This document shows positions 1-5,830 of a stretch of DNA of 11,558 nt, piece by piece. Position 1 is the first letter of the stretch. The number at the start of each line of letters is the position of its first letter. The position numbers and the translations under genes were made by a program. The DNA lies in contig CAMFNC010000093.1 in assembly GCA_945965245.1 (NCBI GenBank), positions 1 to 11,558 of the forward strand. Direction: 5' to 3'. Source of the DNA: an uncultured Porphyromonas sp. GTDB lineage: Bacteria; Bacteroidota; Bacteroidia; Bacteroidales; Porphyromonadaceae. Under the pieces are notes generated by a model. The model was given only the letters and a program-made list of their open reading frames with translations. It did not search any database and was not told the origin of the DNA.

Positions 1-373
1 CAGCAATGATGCCCACACACAATTTGCATCCAACAGAGAGATACCCGATGGATGGGAAGGTATGGATATCGGTCCCGAAAGCATGAAAATTTTTACTGAT
101 ATAATTATGCAGTCCAAGACCATTCTGTGGAATGGCCCCACGGGCGTATTCGAGTTTGAGAACTTTACCCAAGGCTCACGCTCCGTGGCCGAAGCCATAG
201 CCCGAGCCACTGAACAGGGCGCATTCTCACTGGTGGGTGGAGGTGACAGTGTAGCCTGCGTCAATAAATTCGGATTGGCCGACAAGATGAGCTACGTGAG
301 CACCGGAGGAGGTGCCCTGTTGGAAGCCATCGAAGGCAAAACACTCCCGGGTATTGCTGCCATTGAGGAGTAA
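1..373 (+). CDS. pgk: Phosphoglycerate kinase, C-terminal part (5' end outside the window)
   Basis: Glycolytic cytosolic kinase that transfers a phosphate between 1,3-bisphosphoglycerate and ADP. Only the last ~123 residues are present; the frame is open from base 2 leftwards out of the window, so this is an edge truncation and not a broken gene. What is visible is the C-terminal, nucleotide-binding half. It has the NGPTGVFE segment, the glycine-rich GGGDS motif that contacts the nucleotide phosphates, and the STGGGALLE...LPGIAAI tail, all typical of the family and ending at the usual place. The TAA stop at 371-373 is followed 33 bp later by a strong terminator, so pgk is monocistronic or the last gene of its transcript. 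It converges with the minus-strand operon on its right. Identification is secure. Confidence 0.97.
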   Translation, partial: SNDAHTQFASNREIPDGWEGMDIGPESMKIFTDIIMQSKTILWNGPTGVFEFENFTQGSRSVAEAIARATEQGAFSLVGGGDSVACVNKFGLADKMSYVSTGGGALLEAIEGKTLPGIAAIEE

Positions 374-406
374 AAATACCAATCAAACGACCCATTCAAA
401 AGTCCT

Positions 407-445
407 AAGGGTGTCGCACGGAATCGTTCCGTCGACACCCTTTTT
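407..445 (+). terminator. Intrinsic terminator after pgk
   Basis: The arms AAGGGTGTCG (407-416) and CGACACCCTT (433-442) are perfect reverse complements. The stem continues inward as ACGGAA/TTCCGT around a TCG loop, with one bulged C at 417. It is followed by a T-run (441-445). A 16-bp stem with a U-tract 33 bp after the pgk stop is a standard Rho-independent terminator. A run of A precedes the stem only weakly, so it mainly serves the plus strand. Confidence 0.92.
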
Positions 446-587
446 CATACCTGTTAACATGAAAGTGTTACAATGCTTGCGCCACATACCACCTCCTTCA
501 CATTCACCTTGCGAACTTCATGTGCCACCTCCTCGAAAGGAGAAATTCACTGGCTTGTGGTGCACTATTGTACTACATCATATTCAA

Positions 588-619
588 AAGGGAGAACAGC
601 CACAAGGCCATTCTCCCTT
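588..619 (-). terminator. Intrinsic terminator closing the minus-strand four-gene operon
   Basis: AAGGGAGAA (588-596) and TTCTCCCTT (611-619) are perfect inverted repeats. Inside the loop a second short pairing, GCC/GGC (599-601 with 606-608), is possible. Read on the minus strand the hairpin ends in CCCTTTT, giving a short U-tract. It lies 27 bp beyond the stop codon of the TPR-like gene (647). It faces the pgk terminator, as expected between convergent transcripts. Confidence 0.85.
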
Positions 620-646
620 GCTTTTGTCTTGCAGTTTATTCCATGC

Positions 647-1294
647 TTACATCCGCTTGAGCAGTTCACGTGCTTGTTCTGCTCCCCAATGAGGGGCATA
701 AGCAGGCTGCACAACGATCTTATCATACAGCTCCACGCTACGCTCCAAAAAGGGCTTGGCTTTAGTTTTGCCACCACCAAACGACTCGAGCGTATTCATC
801 AGCGTCTGACCGCGCAGGAAATAAATGCGCGGATTGCTGTCGTTGTTCTTCAAAGCTATCTCCAATTGCTTATCCGCTTCGGCTCCCCATTGCATCCAGC
901 GTTCTTGAGGATTGACAATGAGCCTTGCCGTGGCCATAAGACTGCGCAGACAAGCTATTTCCGAGGCATCGCCCTGCTTCTGTTCGGCCAATTGTAAGAA
1001 ATGTTCGGCATCGGCACATAATTCATCGGCACGTTCGGACTGCCTCAAAGCCATAATCACACGACCGTATGCAGCATAGTATGCAGCCATCCAATCGGAT
1101 TGTGGCACCTTGGCCATGCGGTCGAATTCGGCTACTATGGGTTGCCAATTTTTTACTTCTGTTTTATCCAGAAGACTTACTTTTTCGTTCATTAAGCGGT
1201 CATATTCGTTAAGATCTTGGGCTTGGGAAGACCCTATCGACAAGCCCACAATCATCAAGCCCATGATAAGGGCGGCGATTCGATTTACTTTCAT
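647..1294 (-). CDS. Exported TPR-like protein, last gene of the TonB-receptor operon
   Basis: Protein of 215 residues with a Sec signal peptide (residues 1-25, hydrophobic core then SSQA|Q), so it is probably periplasmic. No lipobox cysteine is seen. The mature part is all-helical in appearance. Its C-terminal third carries NPR (154-156), FGGGK (172-176) and PHWG (201-204), a pattern I associate with small TPR-type proteins of Bacteroidota that sit next to TonB-dependent receptors. No catalytic motif is visible. Its ATG overlaps the stop of the receptor gene by one base (TGATG), which implies translational coupling and a stoichiometric link to the receptor. A role as a periplasmic partner of the receptor is inference from position only. 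Single cysteines at 93 and 114 are not arranged as a redox motif. Confidence 0.85.
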   Translation of the reverse strand: MKVNRIAALIMGLMIVGLSIGSSQAQDLNEYDRLMNEKVSLLDKTEVKNWQPIVAEFDRMAKVPQSDWMAAYYAAYGRVIMALRQSERADELCADAEHFLQLAEQKQGDASEIACLRSLMATARLIVNPQERWMQWGAEADKQLEIALKNNDSNPRIYFLRGQTLMNTLESFGGGKTKAKPFLERSVELYDKIVVQPAYAPHWGAEQARELLKRM

Positions 1295-3486
1295 CAGTTG
1301 TTCAATTTTAAGTCGGTATTCAATATTTCGTTTCTGCGATCCACTCCGAGATTGAGGAACAGACCAATCATATAAAACTGCGGATACGGTGAGCTAATGC
1401 GCACCGATGGATAGACACCATTCACCGGACTGCGGGCAAAGCGAAAGCCGTATGTGGGATTGGAATTGAAGAGGTTGTGTGCACTAAGTACCAATACTCC
1501 TGACCATCTGCCGCGCCTGAACGGATAATTGTACGACGCACTCATATTCCAATTAGAGGGTGTTCGGGCATTCATGTAGGCCTCACCTGTGCGATTGGGG
1601 TCATGATAGCTCATGCCGGTGCGCCACGTGAAAGACACATTGAAAAGCGAAGTGATGGGTGCACACCAATACTTGAGCACGACAGAAGCAGTATGCCGAG
1701 CTGTGAAATCGGGTTGCTCCATCCGAGCGGAATACAACGAAGTACGCCGTGCATCCGCATAGGAATACGAAAGCCAATGCTCCACATTCGGTATCAGCCC
1801 TTCGGCTTTCCAAAAGAAGTCCAAACCACGTGCATACCCTTTGCCATCCTGCGCCCATCGGTCATTGAGATAGAAAGGGAGTTGCCGGTATGTCTTATCA
1901 TAAAGTTGCAAACGCAGAATTTGATTTTTTCGCGGTCTCCACTCATACGTCAGATTATACTGGTCGGATAGACTTCGCTTTTGGGGCATCATCCCAAGGA
2001 GGATATACCGCTCATCCGATGCTGCATATCTGCCGGCATCTAATGTAATGGTATGACCGCGCCACAATTTCTGCGTGAAATCCACCCGTGGCAGTAACAC
2101 CCACCGCCTATCCAGTGAATGGTCATATTCGGCACGCAGACCGGCGGTGATGCCGCCTCTGCGCCACGGACCGACCGATGCTTCGGCATAAGCTGCCGCT
2201 TCCGATTGACGCATGGCGGGCATTTCGGCATTCGGTCGATAATGACGATAAAAATAATCGGCTCCGTATCGATAATTCCATCCCGACCCACGACTTTGCA
2301 TGCGGATATGAATTTGAGCGTTATGATCTTCTATTATCTGCCCCCATAGGGTCTGAGCAGCAAGACGCTCTTGCCTTTCACTCCGACGATACTCATATCC
2401 GGATGAAACGGATAGCGAACGCCTCGGAGACAGCCGCCTCTGCCAATGAAACAAGCCAAAGGCATAATCATCCTTACCCTCATATACGGCTTTAGCATTC
2501 GGAGCATCAGGCACATCGTACTTACTGCCTAAACGGTCGTGATTGAGCAAAACCAATGATTTGATTTCATCACGTTCGGACGGAGCATACAGCATCCGAG
2601 CCGTATAGCCCCACCCATCATTAGCTCCCACCAATTCATGTTCGGGCTTGAGCTGCCACTTCACATAGGCAGCATTGGAATAGCTCAATGTTTGCTCCAC
2701 ATAGCATTTACGCGCCGCAGACCGCCACCCCTGCCCCACGTTCCAGAAGAGAGGTGAAATGCCCAAACTGAATGAAGAGGGAGACTGCCCAGCCAAATGC
2801 AATCGAAGCATTCCGCTGAGCGCGCCTCCGTTTTCCACACCATAACCACCCGTGGCAAGTGAAAGACCGCTGAACATCCCGGCAGGATAACGGCTTCGTG
2901 CCGGAGCATTGGGATGACTTTGCCCGAAAAAATGCCGAATTCGGACACCCTCGATATTCACGACGGTTTCATGGGCATCGCCGCCACGCACAAAAAAGCC
3001 TTCTCGGTCGCCCACATCCTGCAAGCCGGGAATTTGGCGCATGCCCAGAGCCAAATCGCCATTGCCCGAAGGATTGGTATAGATATCCAGTGCCTTGAGC
3101 GTGGTCTGCTTTTGCTTTTCCCCCACCCCGAAGGATGAAACGCTCACCATCACTTCGGCCAATTCGATAGGTTTGTTTTCATGTAGCACAAACCGCAATT
3201 TTTCCAAATGCTCCACCCGACTTATCCGCAGCGTATCCGCCGTATAATTCAGGTGCGATACCACCAAGATTATCGGCATCGGGCTGCGAGTGGTAAAGGA
3301 AAATCCGCCAAGACTATCCGCAGATGCCCCATCGAAAGTACCGACCACCGATACGCCTGCATAAGGGATGCCCTGCCCTTTTTCATTCACGATTTTTCCG
3401 CGAACAGCCCACTGTGCTTCCACAGAAAAAAGGGTGAGCCATAGGAGGAGAAGCCCCACAGAGCCTCTCATAAAATAGGTTTTCAT
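1294..3486 (-). CDS. TonB-dependent outer membrane receptor with carboxypeptidase-like N-domain
   Basis: Outer membrane receptor of 730 residues, expected to import a bound ligand using TonB-ExbBD energy; the ligand cannot be read from the sequence. A signal peptide covers residues 1-24 (cleavage near VEAQ). A carboxypeptidase-D-regulatory-like beta-sandwich follows at about 26-103. Next come a linker with a possible TonB-box-like stretch (ELAEVMVSV, 108-116), a plug domain at about 125-232 (IPGLQDVG, FFVRGGDA, IEGVRI, LATGGYGVENGGALSG), and a beta-barrel to about 714. The C-terminus extends some 15 polar residues past the last barrel-like strand (FYMIGLFLNLG), which is slightly unusual because barrels normally end on an aromatic residue. 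No SusD-like lipoprotein lies nearby, so this is not a classical SusCD glycan system. The gene lies 24 bp after the regulator and overlaps the next gene by 1 nt. Confidence 0.93.
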   Translation of the reverse strand: MKTYFMRGSVGLLLLWLTLFSVEAQWAVRGKIVNEKGQGIPYAGVSVVGTFDGASADSLGGFSFTTRSPMPIILVVSHLNYTADTLRISRVEHLEKLRFVLHENKPIELAEVMVSVSSFGVGEKQKQTTLKALDIYTNPSGNGDLALGMRQIPGLQDVGDREGFFVRGGDAHETVVNIEGVRIRHFFGQSHPNAPARSRYPAGMFSGLSLATGGYGVENGGALSGMLRLHLAGQSPSSFSLGISPLFWNVGQGWRSAARKCYVEQTLSYSNAAYVKWQLKPEHELVGANDGWGYTARMLYAPSERDEIKSLVLLNHDRLGSKYDVPDAPNAKAVYEGKDDYAFGLFHWQRRLSPRRSLSVSSGYEYRRSERQERLAAQTLWGQIIEDHNAQIHIRMQSRGSGWNYRYGADYFYRHYRPNAEMPAMRQSEAAAYAEASVGPWRRGGITAGLRAEYDHSLDRRWVLLPRVDFTQKLWRGHTITLDAGRYAASDERYILLGMMPQKRSLSDQYNLTYEWRPRKNQILRLQLYDKTYRQLPFYLNDRWAQDGKGYARGLDFFWKAEGLIPNVEHWLSYSYADARRTSLYSARMEQPDFTARHTASVVLKYWCAPITSLFNVSFTWRTGMSYHDPNRTGEAYMNARTPSNWNMSASYNYPFRRGRWSGVLVLSAHNLFNSNPTYGFRFARSPVNGVYPSVRISSPYPQFYMIGLFLNLGVDRRNEILNTDLKLNN

Positions 3487-3510
3487 ATTTATAAGATATG
3501 GATGTAAAAG

Positions 3511-3804
3511 TTACTCGTCCGGGGGAGAGAAGTAGGAACTCAAGGTTTTGAAATGCGACTCAAAAGCCTCACGTCCCTTGGCAGTGACACGGCAGACCGT
3601 ACGTGTTCGTTTGCCGGCAAAGCCTTTCTCCACCTTGATGTATCCTGCGGTCTGCAACTTGTCTATCTGCACACTCAGATTGCCGGCAGTAGCTCCGGTT
3701 TGTTCTTTGATGTACAAGAAATCGGCTTCTTCCACATACATCAGAATAGACATGATGGCCAAACGTAACTCCGACATCAAAAGCGGATCCAGAGGTTTAA
3801 GCAT
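3511..3804 (-). CDS. Small winged-helix transcriptional regulator (HTH_34/ArsR-like)
   Basis: Protein of 97 residues made of a single winged helix-turn-helix domain. A scaffold helix (LRLAIMSILMYVEEADFLYIK, about 13-33) leads to the recognition-helix segment TAGNLSVQIDKLQTAGYI (39-56). A basic wing, VEKGFAGKRTRTVCRVTAKG (58-77), follows. This is the pattern of the PF13601-type winged-helix family, common in Bacteroidota. There is no sensor or metal-binding domain, and the single Cys (71) gives no metal site. Any signal must therefore come through a small ligand or a partner; the co-encoded membrane protein is a candidate (inference). The start ATG at 3804 lies inside the end of the membrane-protein gene (8-nt overlap). 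The array of palindromes at 4480-4555 upstream of the operon is its likeliest binding site. Confidence 0.9.
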   Translation of the reverse strand: MLKPLDPLLMSELRLAIMSILMYVEEADFLYIKEQTGATAGNLSVQIDKLQTAGYIKVEKGFAGKRTRTVCRVTAKGREAFESHFKTLSSYFSPPDE

Positions 3805-4381
3805 GTCGTTCTTTTTTTAATTGTGCCGAGATAATATGACCGGGGATGCAGTGCATTAAAAAAAATGCCATGGCAAATATGAGCACCCTCTGCATGCCCG
3901 ATGTGGGAAGTATCAGCATTACATAGCCAACCAGCATTCCAAAAACCGAACTATACTTGAGCACCTGCACATTGACCGAAAAAGCGGTGATAGCAGTGGC
4001 AGCCCCAATGAGTATGAGTACCAGAGAAAGAATATGGTGCGTGGGCATAATGCTCAAAAAGAAGACATTCAATCCCATCACAAACCACATCACATTTATA
4101 AATTTATCCATTCGGGTGGTGGGCACATGCTGTTTTTTCTTTTTCCTTTTCAGCATCCAAATGAACAAAGAACCCACCACCGGTATACCGAACCAAAAGT
4201 AATTGACATAATTGCCCATATACGGATATAGGAAATAAATCAAAAGAGAAATAAAGGTCGTGGTATACCCCCAAATCAGAGATGGGGCGCCCGAATGGTG
4301 CATCACATTATGCTGTGTCTGCTCCATCATGTTTTGGATTACCTGCAAGCTTTCTTGCGGTGTCAAGTTTCGTTCTTCCAT
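3797..4381 (-). CDS. Six-helix integral membrane protein paired with the regulator
   Basis: Inner membrane protein of unknown function. I chose the ATG at 4379-4381 (194 residues, beginning MEERNLTPQESLQVI) instead of the upstream ATG at 4429, because the extra 16 residues look like leader translation and the amphipathic MEE...LQVIQNMMEQTQ start resembles homologous Bacteroidota proteins. About six hydrophobic segments lie near 33-53, 58-78, 95-112, 115-133, 142-160 and 164-184. They are broken by a very basic loop (KRKKKKQ, 78-84) and end with a CIPGHII motif (178-184). No transporter or enzyme signature is recognised. The 8-nt overlap with the winged-helix gene downstream suggests co-translation and possibly a membrane-sensor/regulator pair; that function is inference. 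First gene of the operon. Confidence 0.85.
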   Translation of the reverse strand: MEERNLTPQESLQVIQNMMEQTQHNVMHHSGAPSLIWGYTTTFISLLIYFLYPYMGNYVNYFWFGIPVVGSLFIWMLKRKKKKQHVPTTRMDKFINVMWFVMGLNVFFLSIMPTHHILSLVLILIGAATAITAFSVNVQVLKYSSVFGMLVGYVMLILPTSGMQRVLIFAMAFFLMHCIPGHIISAQLKKERHA

Positions 4382-4477
4382 TGCGATTAATTGTTTGTGA
4401 TTAATGTTGTGAGTTCGGTCTAAGCGCACAGCCTATTCAGAATGCTTGATTTTATGCGACTTCGGAAGGTGCCCAAA

Positions 4478-4554
4478 TTTTATGTATAAATTGATTTCAT
4501 TTTATGCATATTTTGCGCACGTTTTATACATAAATTAATTTCATTTTATGCATA
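4478..4554. repeat. 33-bp imperfect direct repeat, two copies 44 bp apart
   Basis: Copy A is 4478-4510 and copy B is 4522-4554. They differ at three positions (4484 G/A, 4485 T/C, 4493 G/A) and share the identical core ATTTCATTTTATGCATA. Each copy contains two of the four palindromes of the operator-like array. The 11-bp spacer (4511-4521) is GC-richer and unrelated. The rest of the 4382-4761 intergenic region is AT-rich and holds only the hairpins listed separately; I see no coding potential there. Confidence 0.9.
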
Positions 4555-4555
4555 A
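4480..4555. promoter_or_regulatory. Array of four 10-bp (near-)palindromes phased at exactly 22 bp, candidate operators
   Basis: Four sites of form TTATnnATAA occur: TTATGTATAA (4480-4489), TTATGCATAT (4502-4511), TTATACATAA (4524-4533) and TTATGCATAA (4546-4555). Their centres are 22 bp apart without exception, about two DNA turns, so all lie on one helix face. Sites 1 and 3 are reverse complements of each other; site 4 is a perfect palindrome. At larger scale, 4478-4510 and 4522-4554 are a direct repeat with 30 of 33 bases identical. The array ends about 100 bp upstream of the membrane-protein ATG. It abuts a weak -7-like TAAAATTTG read on the minus strand (4482-4474). Binding by the operon's winged-helix regulator is inference. 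Confidence 0.7.
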
Positions 4556-4642
4556 CCCCACGAACACGTTATAGCCGATACTTTTTCGTAAGGTTTCATG
4601 TGCACCTGTGCTCTTATATCGAACTCTCGTTACGATTCGTAT

Positions 4643-4671
4643 TTTTTTCTGCCACAGAAAAAATTTTTCTG
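4643..4671. repeat. AT-rich inverted repeat in the intergenic region
   Basis: TTTTTTCTG (4643-4651) and CAGAAAAAA (4655-4663) are perfect inverted repeats with a CCA loop. They are followed by a further TTTTTCTG (4664-4671), so the centre arm can pair either way. On the plus strand the hairpin is followed by five T, like a weak terminator, but no plus-strand gene ends here. On the minus strand it has no U-tract. It may be a backup terminator or a DNA-curvature element; the function is unknown. Confidence 0.5.
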
Positions 4672-4740
4672 CGGAACACACAACAAATATAAAACAATTT
4701 ATTTTATAAACCAAATAACCCCATAGAAATTACATTGCAT

Positions 4741-4760
4741 AAAAAGCCCATCCCCTGAGC
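4741..4760 (-). terminator. Probable intrinsic terminator after the secreted unknown protein
   Basis: Read on the minus strand the sequence is GCTCA-GGGGA-TGGGC-TTTTT. It forms a 5-bp stem (one G-U pair), a 5-nt loop and a run of five U directly after the stem. It begins one base after the stop codon at 4762. The stem is short, so strength is uncertain. It would insulate the palindrome-array operon from read-through. Confidence 0.6.
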
Positions 4761-4761
4761 A

Positions 4762-5703
4762 TCACATTTCTTTCAGGAAGCGAACTTGCTGATAATAACG
4801 CTCTTCGGGAGTTCCCTCAAGCGGATTGCCTTTGTAATAAATCAGCACATTGCCTCTGAGATAAAATCGTTCCTCAATGCACCCTGCTCCACAATCCGTT
4901 TGAGAGTAAATAAAAATCAATTCGGTGTCCTTGAAAAAGTACTCCACCGTTACGATCATGCCATCTATACTGCCTTTATACATGGCTTTGAGTATGCGAT
5001 TGGAACGGTCATAAAAGGTCTTGAAATCAACCCCGTTACGATGGCGAGATTTGGACGATGCCCACTTGATGTTGCCCAAATTGAAATCCTGCACCCAAGG
5101 TCTGATTTCTTGGCTAATATATTTTTGGGCTTCACGTTCAGAGCCGGTCTCATCCATATATATAATAGTAGACGGCACAACGCCATGAAAATACCGGTCG
5201 AACTGCTCGCGAGAGGCATTCCACCGATAAACATAATAATCTGTATATGCCATGGATAGAGAGGCATCCACCACGATAGTGCCATCTTCCAGAAAAGAGG
5301 CGCCCTGACGCCAATAGCCGGGGGCACCATTGTCAGCTATTTGGAAATCTTCCCTACGAGCCGGTTGGAAAAACAGGTTTAGGGCTTGCACTTGCTTGTG
5401 CTTCACATCATAACGATAAAAAGAGAGAGTAAATTCATGGTAGTCGGCAGACTCAATAAGAGCCAGTATTTGTGTAGTGCCTTGTGAGCCATAGTAGCGA
5501 TGCAGTGCCACCTTGGCATCCGTGGATTTTTCTTCATAAAGCAAGTTGTTTTTCCGAATCTTACATCTTGAAAAATCAAGATGCGAGATTGGCGAATTCG
5601 GACTCACTGCTGCAATCTTACGAGCCAATTCAGGCATACTCTGCGCAAAACCCCGAACACCACATAGGCATATCAGGGCCAAGATTAAATACTTGTTTTT
5701 CAT
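4762..5703 (-). CDS. Secreted protein of unknown function
   Basis: I do not recognise this family. With the ATG at 5703 the protein has 313 residues and starts with a clear signal peptide (MKNKYLILALICLCGVRGFA|Q), so it is exported. An alternative ATG at 5721 adds MKKRFD before the same signal. Earlier in-frame starts add residues that do not look like part of the protein and run into the divergent promoter region. The mature part is rich in aromatic residues and alternates short strands, such as FTLSFYRYDV (91-100) and TDYYVYRW (154-161). The C-terminal piece has LIFIYSQTDCGAGCIEERFY (262-281), with Cys271 and Cys275 close enough to form a loop disulphide. A third Cys (47) is unpaired. The gene is monocistronic, divergent from the ABC transporter, and closed by a terminator. 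No function is proposed. Confidence 0.8.
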   Translation of the reverse strand: MKNKYLILALICLCGVRGFAQSMPELARKIAAVSPNSPISHLDFSRCKIRKNNLLYEEKSTDAKVALHRYYGSQGTTQILALIESADYHEFTLSFYRYDVKHKQVQALNLFFQPARREDFQIADNGAPGYWRQGASFLEDGTIVVDASLSMAYTDYYVYRWNASREQFDRYFHGVVPSTIIYMDETGSEREAQKYISQEIRPWVQDFNLGNIKWASSKSRHRNGVDFKTFYDRSNRILKAMYKGSIDGMIVTVEYFFKDTELIFIYSQTDCGAGCIEERFYLRGNVLIYYKGNPLEGTPEERYYQQVRFLKEM

Positions 5704-5732
5704 ATCAAACCTTTTTTTCATAAAACAATGCT

Positions 5733-5740
5733 CCAATATA
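5733..5740 (-). promoter_or_regulatory. Possible -7 element for the secreted unknown protein
   Basis: The minus strand reads TATATTGG, one mismatch from the Bacteroidota -7 consensus TAnnTTTG. It would place a start of transcription about 25 nt before the ATG at 5703 and only a few nt before the alternative ATG at 5721, which favours the 5703 start. No convincing -33 element is seen. Confidence 0.35.
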
Positions 5741-5803
5741 AGATCAGGAGTTATTTTAGGCGAAAGATAACCATTGTTCGGAAAACCCAAAGGGCAATTT
5801 GTG

Positions 5804-5811
5804 TATCTTTG
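5804..5811 (+). promoter_or_regulatory. Bacteroidota -7 promoter element for the ABC transporter operon
   Basis: TATCTTTG is a full match to TAnnTTTG and lies 19 bp before the permease ATG, implying a very short leader. The -33 region is weak: TTG at 5774-5776 is rather far away and TTCG at 5777-5780 is imperfect. Confidence 0.7.
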
Positions 5812-5830
5812 GAGCAAATAACATCGGATT

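Noticed and set aside
529..542. CTCCT-CGAA-AGGAG hairpin between pgk and the operon terminator
   Set aside because: Only 5 bp of stem and no U-tract; likely chance between two real terminators.
312..692. Plus-strand open frame overlapping the end of pgk
   Set aside because: It starts inside pgk in another frame and reads through both terminators; proline/histidine-rich nonsense sequence.
473..997. Plus-strand open frame of 174 codons beginning in the pgk downstream region
   Set aside because: It crosses the minus-strand operon terminator and runs antisense through the TPR-like gene. Its composition is not protein-like and no promoter or recognised domain is present.
2178..2495. Several plus-strand open frames inside the TonB receptor gene
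   Set aside because: They are antisense to a well-supported receptor and show no signal, domain or start context.
4480..4555. CRISPR-like array reading of the regularly spaced repeats
   Set aside because: Spacing is 22 bp with only 10-bp palindromes, the larger repeat has just two copies, and no cas gene is near. Operator sites explain it better.
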